A stretch of DNA of 64,000 nt from Micropterix aruncella (Eukaryota > Arthropoda > Insecta > Lepidoptera > Micropterigidae). Both the position numbers and the translations under genes were made by a program. The DNA is taken from positions 16,833,629 to 16,897,628 of the forward strand of contig OX155961.1 in the NCBI GenBank assembly GCA_944548615.1, in the 5' to 3' direction. Below, in pieces: positions 45,901-55,008 of this stretch. The notes beneath the pieces are model-generated. The model worked only from the letters and a program-made list of their open reading frames with translations. It did not search any database and had not been told where the DNA came from. How positions within the stretch are numbered: position 1 is the stretch's first letter; the number at the start of each line of letters is the position of its first letter.

Positions 45901-47022
45901 AGATTGTTATATTATATTATATATCAAATTTTAATTAGGTACATTTATTATTTCTAAAAATAAAACGTTAGTCAATTTAGTTCTTTATAAATTAAATCGC
46001 TAATTTTAGTTGTTTACTCTGACCCGTCTAGATACTGGACATTACAGTCCTAGTTAGGTGGGCACTGACCATTTGCTACATTTGCGTGTTAAATTTTTCC
46101 TAGTTACTTTATAACATTGGTAATAATGTGGCTATATGTATAAAAAATGAATAAAGTACTAAATAAATAAATAAATAAAATTGTATGTGAGGTGTTTGAT
46201 GAATAGGCAAGAGAACTCAAACAAATTTGTTATTTTTTTTTATTAGAACAACAAAGTTTACATTAATTATCATCGTCTCCATAATATTTTACGACTTCAA
46301 AATTATCCAAATGTCCATTCATGCGTCGTTCGCGATCGGAGAACAAATGCTTAATCGTAATAAATTCAACACGTGTTTGGAAGAAAATTTCGGTTGCAAA
46401 CCCGTGCGCGATTGTAGGACTAGTGCCTTCATTTGAGCACGACTTTGGAAAGGGAGTTAACATATCAAACCCGTGCGCGTTTCGAGGCAGTACTGCCTTC
46501 TATTGAACACGCAAACGGAAATACGCAGCCGGTAATCACCTCGCGAGTACGCCATGATTGAATATTTTTCCATGTTGAATGGATCTGACAAAGGGAAATG
46601 AAAAAATGATGAAATTGGTTACTCACCAGCTTAATGAGCCTGTTGATCCTATCTCTGACGATGGCCAGGTATACGCTCCTCCTTAGTGGCTCGAGCCACG
46701 CCGGCCCCGACGCAGGCGCCACTGTGGTCGGGGCTGTCGTCGACGCCTCCCCCTCCTCTTCCACCTCATCGGCCGTCACCGTCGTCTCCTCTTCCAAAGG
46801 TGGATATCCTGGGGTTTCTGTCTCCGAGTCTTCTTTCACGGACGCCAGGGTCGTTTCTCCCCGGTCGTTTCTTTCGTGGATGTTTTCAGAGAACGCTTCG
46901 CCGCCCATTTGGGGGAGTATGTCTTCGATGCTCGACAGGGGTGACCATGGCGTGTCGTCGGCGTCGTAGGACACCACCGGATCGGCTCTTGCTTCTGGTT
47001 GCGCCTCGTCCGGCGCTCCGAC
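34729..47022 (-). CDS. Secreted-looking Pro/Thr/Ser-rich mucin-like protein, five 3' exons
   Basis: Five minus-strand exons (47022-46627, 43246-43090, 41466-41261, 39074-38860, 36997-34729) join in frame (phases 0,1,0,2) into about 1080 codons ending at TAA 34729. In order: an acidic segment (DDTPWSPLSSIEDILPQM, ETTVTADEVEEEGEASTTAP) with a basic helix YLAIVRDRINRLIKL; a mixed segment GRLIRTAAKDYVFQVDS; an acidic then Arg-rich exon; then a low-complexity region of His/Pro runs, TTTT/TTAAP runs and PPT motifs, several N-x-S/T sites, acidic Ser-rich stretches and a basic end RRRSSHRV. This composition suggests an O-glycosylated extracellular or cuticle/mucin-type protein. No signal peptide is visible because 5' exons are missing. 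I do not recognise the family. Confidence 0.78.
37023..38859. other. Intron between exons d and e of the mucin-like gene
   Basis: Contains the 21-bp palindrome at 37369-37412. Otherwise no exon or classified repeat recognised. Confidence 0.45.
37369..37412. repeat. Perfect palindrome, 21-bp arms
   Basis: CTTATACCCTTGAGCCCGCTG and its exact complement separated by AG. Could be a compact MITE end fusion or a stable RNA hairpin. No TIR element around it was recognised. Confidence 0.9.
38860..39074 (-). CDS. Mucin-like gene, exon d
   Basis: Acceptor TATTCTAG, donor GTTCGT. Phase 0 in, phase 2 out. Encodes DPIPELPPTTTPQFFSDLPP and an RG/RP-rich end (RKGKRPMGIGRPAP, QTSMFR). Another frame is also open, but only this one meets exon e in phase. 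Confidence 0.65.
39824..40903 (+). mobile_element. Non-autonomous hAT element with transposase remnant
   Basis: Inverted termini CAGGGTTGGC and GCCAACCCTG, with subterminal AAACCC/GGGTTT-rich stretches on both sides. Positions 40160-40516 encode a hAT transposase C-terminal piece. No clear 8-bp duplication: the flanking LINE codons read continuously across it. Confidence 0.75.
40160..40516 (+). pseudogene. hAT transposase C-terminal fragment
   Basis: About 118 codons: DDTTISDSVEVWLDLMESHE, then ARFNDAMQPLHFLANMRDPR and YYGRCLKPDQEKMSEEGF, matching the region around the conserved HFLA..DPRY..K.L motif of hAT transposases (zinc finger 862-like group). Lacks the DDE core and BED finger, so inactive. 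Confidence 0.72.
41261..41466 (-). CDS. Mucin-like gene, exon c
   Basis: Acceptor GAATTTACAG, donor GTGTGT. Entering in phase 1 and leaving in phase 0, it is the phase bridge needed between exons b and d. Encodes SNTLDADAISDEDEDTQVDV, then GVGEETLATWGIRRVRRSER and LALGTGALDGPADTFTIK-like sequence. The opposite strand is also open, but only this strand has matching splice sites and phases. Confidence 0.65.
41480..42000. other. Intron between exons b and c, no gene
   Basis: AT-rich sequence with a TTTTATTTTATTT stretch at 41575-41600 and no exon or clear repeat. Confidence 0.4.
42007..43060 (-). mobile_element. Jockey-like LINE RT fragment split by a SINE-like element
   Basis: Left of the insertion, the minus strand encodes LTDLHPLIESTSSCFADDTI and ILVWTEQWLLTLNVEKC. 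Right of it (42950-43037) is a degenerate GVPQGSVLGP-type motif. Together these are RT motifs from block 4 to the FADD catalytic loop. In the intron just 3' of exon b. Confidence 0.72.
42234..42939 (-). mobile_element. SINE-like element, full length (subfamily B), reverse
   Basis: Flanks GTCAAGTACA (42224-42233) and GTCAGGTACA (42940-42949) form a 10-bp duplication of LINE coding sequence. Reverse complement begins GGATGGTAGCGAACGGTTTC and ends with a degraded hairpin (GACTGGTGCGCCTGTT). Nearly colinear with copy 1 at 2323. Confidence 0.8.
43090..43246 (-). CDS. Mucin-like gene, exon b
   Basis: Acceptor TTGTTGCAG, donor GTAAAT. Encodes DLTGETPPADLWPSLEHAPL through KDYVFQVDS; phase 0 in, phase 1 out. 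Least repetitive part of the protein. A jockey-like LINE lies just upstream in the intron. Confidence 0.68.
43308..44696 (+). pseudogene. Reverse transcriptase ORF with poly(A)-expansion frameshift
   Basis: RT domain intact through its motifs: FPAIWKKSLVTPILKGGD, YRPISKLSLFGKIFEKII, AVYTDFSKAFDKISHSIL, VPSGIPQGSHLGPFLFTLYL and LLYADDTKIF, then the thumb and C-terminal region. At 44641-44662 an A run of about 22 replaces what the 53-kb relative shows as a short AAA/AAC codon pair; after it the true C-terminus (NTFFRRSCMCYNEVLNDIDI ... LSDLLLH stop) continues in another frame to about 44779. Lacks endonuclease and ORF1. Confidence 0.85.
43308..44984 (+). mobile_element. Jockey-like LINE, 5'-truncated, with poly(A) tail
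   Basis: Ends in a 24-nt A run at 44961-44984 after AATAAA-like sequence. Coding 43308-44696 plus 3' UTR. Inserted antisense to the mucin-like gene, in the intron immediately upstream of exon b. Relatives at 53140-53660 (minus). Confidence 0.85.
44985..45419. other. Intron sequence, no gene
   Basis: Unassigned AT-rich sequence between the LINE tail and the long-TIR element. Confidence 0.4.
45420..46526. mobile_element. Long-TIR DNA element next to exon a
   Basis: 1.1 kb with inverted ends of about 140 bp (GCGTATTTCCGTTTGCGTGT at the left, its complement at the right; both contain AGAAGGCAGTACTGC and TTAACTCCCTTTCCAAAGTC). Flanks GCCGGGAA and GCCGGTAA are a likely 8-bp duplication with one mismatch, as in hAT. 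The right end lies 100 bp from exon a. Core very AT-rich, no transposase. Confidence 0.75.
46627..47022 (-). CDS. Mucin-like gene, exon a (most 5' found)
   Basis: Acceptor CCCACAG ends at 47023; donor GTGAGT occupies 46626-46621. 132 codons, phase 0 on both sides. Starts VGAPDEAQPEARADPVVSYD and ends LRRSVYLAIVRDRINRLIKL. Further 5' exons are expected upstream but were not identified. Confidence 0.72.
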
Positions 47023-47109
47023 CTGTGGGAGTTAACATTTAATTCGTTACCTTTTTTGATACCACTTCTACATATATCGAAGAAAAATTTTCATGTAGCT
47101 TGTGACGTG

Positions 47110-47440
47110 ACGTTCAATGGTACGTCCAATTGGCCATCCGATCATGAGAGAAAGACGGGCAAAGGACGCCATGGTCCGCGAGGATTCGAACTGAATCGCC
47201 GCTTACATTAGGTAGAGGACCGCGCAAGCAACCTCGATCCTGTAACCAGTCGTGATGCCGGAGAAATCTGGCCATAACTGGTAACGAGGGCGCTTGGCCT
47301 TCCGCTGGCTAAACTACCCGGTGCCGGGCGGTAAAGTTTGGTCTCTCGCGGGCTAGTTGGCGGAGCTAGATAGCGGATTGTCATTGTCTAAAGTACTCTA
47401 CGCTCATCCCACGGCTGAAAGAACGATCAAATTTCGTTAT
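47110..47440 (+). mobile_element. SINE-like element, internal fragment
   Basis: Covers the middle to 3' part of the family (CCAATTGGCCATCCGATC, GACCGCGCAAGCAACCTCGA, CTCTACGCTCATCCCACGG); both ends missing. Confidence 0.6.
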
Positions 47441-47524
47441 ACCACGAGCTTTTTAACCACTAAGTTCCCACGGTTTCGTACTTCGGTCAGCGTCTGACAG
47501 TTTATTAAAAATTCCGAGTCATAA

Positions 47525-47890
47525 TAGTGATTTCTATTCCTATTCTGTCTGTGTCCATGGTGCAAGACTCTGGAACGAGCTCCCAGCAAATATACGAAAC
47601 TCGCCTTCTTTACCATGGTTTAAGACTCACCTTAAGGATTACTACCTTTCTAAGAAGTAACCAGTTCTTCCCTTTCTCTCCTGTTCCTCTCCCAATTTCC
47701 TCTCCTCGGGCATTAGTAGTTTGAAATTCTTCCACTTGTCTGTATGTTATGTAATCTTTATTTTCACAATGCGCGCATGTACCACTGTGTTTAGGTTAGT
47801 TGTAAGACATTGCCATGTGGCAATAAGCTCGCCTTTTTGTATACGAATTAAGTGCAAATAAAGAGTTTATTATTATTATTTATTATTATA
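47525..47890 (+). mobile_element. Jockey/CR1-like LINE 3' end with (TTA)n tail
   Basis: Encodes the last 38 or so codons SVCVHGARLWNELPANIRNS then LPWFKTHLKDYYLSKK and stop, a typical C-terminus of this LINE group. The 3' UTR has the stem TTGCCATGTGGCAA and ends in a TTATTATTA tail at 47865-47890. Confidence 0.75.
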
Positions 47891-48570
47891 CCAGGCTGGG
47901 AGATAATGGGCCCTGTTGCAGTTAGGCCACTAAGACCAATGCGTTCAGGGTTGGTCCTACTTACGGGTCGACACCCATCCTGCGGCCTCCATGCAGAAGT
48001 GCGAGCCCGGGTAGGACTCTGACCTGCGAGCCAGTTTCCCCTAGGAGTCAACCTTCGGGCGCTCCTGGACAGTTTGCGGACGGTGCGGCGTTAGCCAATC
48101 GTTTGTGCATTTCGACTGACAGCCGGGGAAGTCTGGAAACTGTACTGTCTGCTATAAAGCGGGGGTAGTTGTTAACTTTACTGCAACTGCTCTTGAAACG
48201 ACCAATCGGCTACCTGATACCGGGTGAACAGCCAGGCAAAGGATGCCGCAGTCCACGATAGATTCGGTAGACACCGTATCACCGCTACGTACGGGAGAGG
48301 ATCACGCAAGCGACCTCGAACCTGTAACCAGTCGGGAGACCGGAGTAATCTGGTTGCAACTGGAAGTAAGGGTGCGATTGTCGGCCCGCTGGGTGATTAA
48401 CCTGGTTATCTCGCGGTAAAGCGTTGGTCTCTTACGGGCGAATGGCGTAACTAGACAGTGGGCTGTTTTCGTCCCAAGTCTTCTACGCTCACCTCACGGG
48501 AGATAGAACGATCTAATATAGTTTAAAAATCCTGAGGTGACGGGTTGGCCCGTTATAGTTGATAGCTCTA
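47891..48570 (+). mobile_element. SINE-like element, near full length
   Basis: Same family as 20515-21189; 5' TAATGGGCCCTGTTGCAGTT, 3' hairpin decayed to ACGGGTTGGCCCGT, end GATAGCTCTAG. Inserted directly after a LINE (TTA)n tail. Confidence 0.75.
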
Positions 48571-49085
48571 GTAGTTAGGGGACGGGCTTGTCCGTCGTAT
48601 TCGACCGCCCAACTACCAAAACGTACTATGGCATTGAGGAATCTAATACCCTATAATTGTTCATTGAAAATATGTCCAACGGTGCAGTCGATGGTTCTTC
48701 AACGCGAACTTGTTGCGCATTGTTATTATAAACGGAGGAGACGTTAGATTGCGCAAAACTCGCCTCGCTTCGATCAAAGACGCGCGATAGAGCGGCTGCA
48801 CAGGTGGGTGGTTCCAAAAGCGAGCGGACACACCGGCATTAGCGCGATATCATCTCGTTCCGCCGGTTAGGCGAATGAAGAAAATTCTTTATAGCTTCAT
48901 ATCAAGCAGAAAAATATGAGTTACGCCGGTTACGAGTTTAAACGATAGAGAAATGTGCCAATTTTATCATAAAACGTATGAAGATTACGCGATTTTAAAG
49001 ACCATCTTTCGCTGTTGACTATATTTAAGTTTTCTCTGTATTTCAGTGTAAGTCGTATCATAAACGAATGATCTTTTGGTAAAAT
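48571..49085. other. Unassigned sequence with a GC-richer patch
   Basis: 48740-48870 has CpG-containing sequence (GCGCGATAGAGCGGCTGC) that could be a promoter or 5' exon of the minus-strand gene, but no donor or start in phase with exon a was identified. Confidence 0.3.
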
Positions 49086-49089
49086 ATTA

Positions 49090-49640
49090 TGAAAAAATGG
49101 ATGTAACATTACATTACATTTTCATCGTGTCCAATTGACGTCTAAAAACCGCTCTTGGACGTATCAAAATAATTGTGTTAGGTAGTAGGCCTTGTTACTA
49201 CTCGCTCCTTACTGAACATAAAGAGGTAGTCAAGAATTTAACTACTAGATTATCAAACTATAAATATAAATAATCAAAATAGAAGCCAATAATATTTGAA
49301 ATAGTTAATAATTCGAAAGGATACGTAGTAACATTTTTCGTCGTAATATTCAAATTGTCAGTAAAATGGTAAATAATCAAATTAAAGCTTCGCCATACAT
49401 TTAAAAATAAAATACAAATCTAAGACCAAATAAAATAACCATACAATAAGGCTCTCTTTCATTTAAATGGGCACAACATTTGAAAAATCATGGCCCTTAA
49501 ATTCGGCCAGATCATAGAAAGAGTGGCCTATCAGCATCTCCTTGATATTTTTTTTAATTTTACATCCTGTAGCTGCTTAACAGTGGTAGGGAGTAGATTA
49601 TATAATTTAATGCTAAGGTATAAGTTACTGACCATTGATT
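49090..49640 (-). mobile_element. Jockey/CR1-like LINE 3' end, reverse paralogue of 12.5-15.4 kb
   Basis: Reverse complement follows 12780-13175 and then 15299-15375 without the I-type LINE, giving an empty-site allele by paralogy around 49171-49186. 3' UTR hairpin region (GTCCAATTGACGTC, AACCGCTCTTGGAC) conserved. Confidence 0.78.
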
Positions 49641-49644
49641 ATAT

Positions 49645-50945
49645 AGGCTCGATGCTATGTTAATTTACAATTAAATATATTAACAACTAGCGACCCGCCC
49701 CGGCTTCGCGCGGGTGCAATTTATTAATAAATAAAATGAGAAGTGCGCTTAGCAAGGAAATATTAAGTATATTTAGTTTACAGCGTTTACTTATTTATTT
49801 ATTTATAAGTTTTTAAGTATGTCACAAATAAGAAATACGAATAATGTAAAAATTGGTTTGAGTCGTAATTTTATCGTGAAACATACTCGTAGATCGAAAT
49901 CTGACCACGGCTTATAGATTCAAATTTGGATAATTTTAACTATCAGCGTAACAATGTTATTTTCACTGCCAGTTATGAATTTTTTTATATAGAAATCGTT
50001 CTGGTGGTGCAACTAATGGTGACAGTCTCATTTTACTCTCTGCTCAACACAAACCGAGTGGTTCGTGGCGGTACTTCAAGGCATTGCAATATTGGCACAA
50101 ATGGTTCATTTCTCCAATTTGCACGCATTCATAATCGCTGTATTGTATCGCCAGATCATAATAGAATGCCTCTCTGTATGTGTTTTGTCTCAAATTCAAT
50201 CGTCTTCGCACTGCAACATTACGGATCCGTACCGCTTCATTCAATTCTTGGCAATGCTCATCGCTTTCAGTTGCTCCTGTCTCTTTGTCGTCTTGCTCGT
50301 GCGGTCACCTTGCTTATATTGGAGCGTCTGCGTAAGGATATAACTGTAAAAAATGATTGCAAAACCTGGAAAAACATTCACGAATTACACAAATTCAGTT
50401 AATTCAGTTGATTTACCTTCAGAATCACGAAAACGCTATGAAAAATTCGTAAAATTCAACTTAACTGTCAAATGTCAGTTTTCACGCCGTGCCGCCATCT
50501 TGATTTTCGAATTTTCGTATTTTTATTCTTGTCAAACAACGCCATCTATGTATGAATGACTAAAATAATTTTCGTATTTTTTTGTTTTTCCCACTTTTCC
50601 GAGAGATTTTTTTGGATTTTTATAGCCTATAGTCCGAAGTGATTATGAACAAAACAAAATAAGAATCATCCAAATCGGGCCAGCCGCTCATGAGTAACAT
50701 ACATAGGTAAGATACATAAAACCCGACTTATATTTATTATATAGATAATAAAAACCACGACTGCCGTTACAGAAAGTGAACTATTGGAATGTAATGTACT
50801 TAAACTATCGCTGAAAAGTATTTGGGCACCCACTTTCAATTGAACTGATTATATAATAGTTATTTTTTAAATCCTGTTTTTAAGCACATTTGTGTACAAT
50901 CACGAAAGCATTGCAAATTCAAGTATACTACGGACATAGGCTTCA
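49645..50945. other. Unassigned region
   Basis: A 158-codon open frame at 49926-50402 shows no family I know and an AT-rich codon pattern; it is probably not a gene. GACCCGCCCCGGCTTCGCGC at 49691-49711 is a common insect repeat word. No splice-compatible exon for either host gene. Confidence 0.35.
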
Positions 50946-50952
50946 TATATTA

Positions 50953-52030
50953 CTAACAAGTTGATATCTCGGAAAAGGGCTTGCACGCCCCTAACAGAAA
51001 ACCGAGCGATTTGTATGCTCTGGTGAAAACACTTTCAATGTGCTGGACGAATTCCATTTTAGAATCGAGTAAAACCCCCAAATCTTGGGACAATGTTAGT
51101 CTCCTTAATGTAATCGCAAGCAATTTTGTAATCATATAATATTTCATTTCTCTTTCACGTAAATGAGATTCGATGTCTGCCTTCGTAAATGAAAACACAG
51201 TAACTTCATTTACTGTGTTTATACAAGTTTGGTTCTTTAAAATCACGAGTTGGAGTACTATAAGGCAAATTATTCGATTTGTCTGTCGATGGATTGTTAC
51301 CGAGAGACCATAGATAAAAACACAGTATTTAAAAAAAACAGAAAATTTTAAATAAAAAACACAGTATGTATATTTTTTTAAGTTAAAATACAGTAACCTA
51401 TTATTTACTGTGATCTTTTTTAATACTTATAAGCATTTAAGAAATATTTTTGTTTGGTTACAACACGGCTTCTTCAGATACTGTGGTTTTAGGTAAAATT
51501 TTGTTAAAAGTTAATTTATTATTACACGAATTAATCACAGTATATCAATTACTGTGTTTAAGGTGCCTACAGTTTTTTATTTATTTAAAAAAATATACAT
51601 ATTTATTTTACATGGTTAGAACACAGTACCTAATAGGTAAAATTTACCTATAACACAGTAACCACTCAGTTACGGTGTTATAGCTTGAAAATATAAAATT
51701 TATCAAATTATTTTCCTAATTTAAAACACAATATCTAATTTAATTAAATAAACAATTATAATTTAATATATATTTTATGCAGAATTGAAGTTCTAACTAT
51801 TTTTTAACATTAAAGATTAAAATAAATAATCTATATTGATTACTTTGTTCATGAAAACAAATATTTAACAACTGAATTTTGACCGCGTTTTTCTCAAAAC
51901 GTCTTTTTTCAAGTTACTGTGTTTTCATTTACGACGGCAGATGTCACTTCTTGACATTAAGATCGAGCTTGTTCAAAACAGTGCTTGTATCCTCAATCAG
52001 TGCCTGTATCCTCCCCCATTAGCCAACGTG
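50953..52030 (-). mobile_element. Jockey-like LINE RT fragment interrupted by a TIR element
   Basis: Minus strand encodes LTLSQDLGVLLDSKMEFVQH, then VFTRAYKSLGFLLGACKPF, the RT thumb region. The 764-bp TIR element at 51177-51940 cuts it; the remainder (to about 52030) is degenerate. Confidence 0.6.
51177..51940. mobile_element. TIR DNA element packed with ACACAGTA motifs
   Basis: TIRs of 30 bp with one mismatch (CTGCCTTCGTAAATGAAAAC then ACAGTAACTT), flanked by ATGT on both sides (51173-51176, 51941-51944). The interior is extremely AT-rich but contains about ten ACACAGTA or TACTGTGT words in both orientations. No ORF. 4-bp duplication; superfamily uncertain. Confidence 0.78.
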
Positions 52031-52149
52031 GTAGCGTCGAGCTCTTCGACTGATTATGAGATGCCAATTCAACAGATGCCACTCCAAAGTGAATTTATCG
52101 CTCGATTTCGATGAATAATCGAGCGGAGCCACAATAGGCTTTCTCACCT

Positions 52150-52330
52150 CGTAATAAGGTATTCAATGTGCAATGCGCGCGTGTGGAGATGCAGGGGAGA
52201 GGTGTTCGCGTGACGACGCCACGGACGAGCGGCCGCGCAGCATGCGACGCCGCCGCGGTCGAAAGTGTCTACGCGGGGAAAAACTGCTCGGGGCAAGTGA
52301 AAACATCCACTATTACTAATATTCACTCAA
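52150..52330. promoter_or_regulatory. GC-rich island
   Basis: CpG-rich stretch (GACGACGCCACGGACGAGCG, GCCGCCGCGGTCGAAAG) in AT-rich DNA. It may be a promoter, possibly for a minus-strand transcript, but no exon with matching phase was found. Confidence 0.25.
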
Positions 52331-52434
52331 TGTGGGATTCACAGACTGTCATGTGAACTATTATATGCATTATGTGTAGCCGGCTTACGGTGCGCCCGAC
52401 ACCGTCGGGCATCTTTTTCAAGGGGTGAGGCTAA

Positions 52435-52912
52435 GGGTCAATTCACACGTACCACAACCACACCACGTCGCAGCGACATAATGTGGTCAAGCTGTGGTTA
52501 CGTGTGAATAGTGCCGCAGCGGCTTTTTGCAGTTGCGTTGTGGTACCGACAAAATGTCGATGTGGTTGCGTTGTCGCTGTTGTTGCGACGTGGTAACCAC
52601 ACGTAACCACGCGATTGAAATACTCCTCTGTCCTTTGATCCCAAAGGCATGGCGAATTGCGAATCTCCTCAATAAACATATCCGTGTCAAAAGTTTCGGA
52701 GTCGGACATTTTAGCCGCCGCCGCGTGGCGGCGTTGCCGTCGCGATGTGATTGCGATGTGTAGTATTTACACAGGTGGTCGATAACAACGTCAAAATGTG
52801 GTACGTGTAAATTGTAATATTCATTTTCAATACAAAATATACGCCCGACCACATGGCGTCGTTGTGGTGTGGTTGTGGCTGTGGTGTGGTTGTGGTACGT
52901 GTGAATTGCACC
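52435..52912 (-). mobile_element. PIF/Harbinger MITE keeping the start of a MADF-like ORF
   Basis: TIRs of about 32 bp (GGGTCAATTCACACGTACCA at the left; rc of right end GGTGCAATTCACACGTACCA), flanked by TAA on both sides (52432-52434, 52913-52915), the TWA duplication of PIF/Harbinger. On the minus strand ATG at 52709 opens MSDSETFDTDMFIEEIRNSP, then LWDQRTEEYFNR, like the beginning of a MADF domain, which Harbinger elements use in their DNA-binding second ORF. The frame then runs into the left TIR. Confidence 0.8.
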
Positions 52913-53139
52913 TAACCGTGCACTGCGACGCGATGCGTTGCGTTACGTTTTTTACGCCAGACGAAAAAAAACGCATTTTTGTAGTCCGCGCACTACGATG
53001 GAATTTTCAGATTATTTTTTTTTATATTTAGGTAAAAACAGTCATGTACAGTTGTGTGAAAACATACATAAAACAAATAGACCTATATTACCATTAATTA
53101 CTACAAGACATTATAAATAGTAGCAAAAATAAATTGACA

Positions 53140-53660
53140 GTCAAAATTACACTAATAACTTATTAAAACAAGAACTAATGCAACCAAAAAAGAAACAAAA
53201 CATACGCAATAACAAATTAAACAATTAGTTAATGTACAAACCAACTTAATAACAAACTAAACTATGCGCTACTGCAATAACAAAATTAAATCGCCTATTT
53301 TTTTCCTAAAAATAACCAATGTATCGGAAAATATGTCGATTTTATTCGAAGCTTTATTATAATATAAACAGGACCGCATGAAAAAGGTATTTTTAACATA
53401 GTTCGTGTGAAAAGAGGGTATATAAAAAGTATATTTTGAACAAGAGGAGGGAGACCGAGCAATTTTAAAAAGAATTTTGCCCAAAAGGGTGCAGATTTAA
53501 TGTGGTTATTTAAAATTTTATATAGGGATATTGTCTAAGAAGGCACGTCTTGCATACAAAAAGTGTACTTTGTGTTTTGTCGCTCTCTGCATAGTCCGTA
53601 GATATGTTACCTGTCCGTAAGTCCATTGATTTAAACACTAGATTTACCAGCTATTTAAAT
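53140..53660 (-). mobile_element. Jockey-like LINE C-terminal fragment
   Basis: Minus strand encodes degenerate LYKILNNHIKSAPFWAK, ILFKIARSPSSCSKYTFYIP and HTNYVKNTFFMRSCLYYNKA, ending DLILLLQ stop near 53269. Same family as 43308-44984, showing the C-terminus without the A expansion. Confidence 0.7.
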
Positions 53661-53746
53661 ATACCTATTTCTAGCAAAACCAGTCAGAATGACTGGTGTA
53701 TAGAAAAAAATGCTAATCGCGTGAATAAAGACTAAAGGCGATCTTA

Positions 53747-53780
53747 TTGCCGCAAGGCAATAAGATCGCCTTTTTTTATA
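53747..53780. repeat. LINE 3' stem ATTGCCGCAAGGCAAT
   Basis: 16-nt palindrome followed by AAGATCGCC and a T run, the same design as tails at 22170 and 47815. Likely the LINE 3' end recognised by its reverse transcriptase. Confidence 0.55.
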
Positions 53781-54110
53781 ACAAATAGTTTTATTATTAT
53801 TATTATGTTACATTTTCAGATATGTATAATATACCTATTTATATTAGGTATATTTTTAGCATTTTACTATTATATCACCTTATTATGATATTATACTATG
53901 ATACACCTAATACTATGATGTTATATCTATTAAATTCATATAGTGGCTTTCTTATCCCTTTCCTTGAATATTGTCTATTACGTAAAAACTCTATTTTCAT
54001 TCTCGCACTATAAGAATATATCTAGTTTAATTGTGAAAACTTTTAGTTGGCTTTAGTTTTGCATAATGTTCAAATGTCACATTCTTTATTCTCTTAAATA
54101 TCCTAGTTAC

Positions 54111-54209
54111 AGGATAGAAAACGAATTTACCGCGTGAAATTTGTAGCACCCGACGTCACCGAAACGTCGGGTGCTACAAATTTCACGCGGTAAATTCGTT
54201 TTCTATCCT
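54111..54209. repeat. Perfect inverted repeat, 46-bp arms, Penelope-like motif
   Basis: Arms 54111-54156 and 54164-54209 with a 7-nt spacer CACCGAA. Shares AACGAATTTACCGCGTGAAA and GTAGCACCCGACGT with the inverted repeat at 7784-7947. Confidence 0.9.
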
Positions 54210-54215
54210 ATTTAT

Positions 54216-55000
54216 AATATCAAACAACCGCGATAGTCTTCAATTTCATCCTAGTTACATATACAAAGTAATAAGACCTAAACTAACTGGATCGCACGAG
54301 ACGTCTGCACTAGGGTAGGCTCAGATACATTGACTTGAATATTGCCTAATGATAAAATAGAATAATAAAATGAAAAAACTCAAGAAACCAATTAAAAATA
54401 TACAAAACTAAGGCTGATGTGTTTTAATATTATGTATAAAACGCTATACTAAGTATAAAGTTTTCTGGTAAATAAAATATTTTTTTAAAAAAAAAAACTT
54501 TTTAAAATTGATAGTTTAAGATATTGTCCATTATAAGCTTTTTATATATTTTGTTTTCCTTCTTTCTTTTCTCTAGAATATTCTTATTTATTCTGTTTGA
54601 TGTACATAATCACCCCATCAAAATTTATCCCGGATTCCCAGAGTTCCGATATAGGTACACTACAACAATCATACTCGATATTAAAATCGGACAAGTTCGG
54701 TTTGTATATAGGGCTGCATTATTTGACGTCTTTCTCAATTTTAGGTTTACGCTTTTACTATCAATGTTGACGAATTTTTTGGCACCGATAATTTGGTATT
54801 TTAATTACACTGATCAACACATTTTTTGTCCCTTTAACAAAAGTAATTAAATCTTTAGGAAATTTCACGCTGATTTCAGATATGTAATTAGTTTTTTTCT
54901 ATCACGTCAGGTTTTTATGGAATTTATGGAGTTTTACTAAAATATGTATAAATTCATATTTTTTCGTGTGTTATCATTGATACTGAAAAGTCGGATTCTG
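54216..55000. other. AT-rich, nothing assigned
   Basis: Open frame 54524-54850 is Phe/Leu/Ile-rich from AT content and has no recognised domain. Confidence 0.4.
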
Positions 55001-55008
55001 AGTTCTCT

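Noticed and set aside
49926..50402. 158-codon ORF as a possible gene
   Set aside because: No recognisable domain, no splice or start context, and base composition equal to the surrounding AT-rich non-coding DNA.
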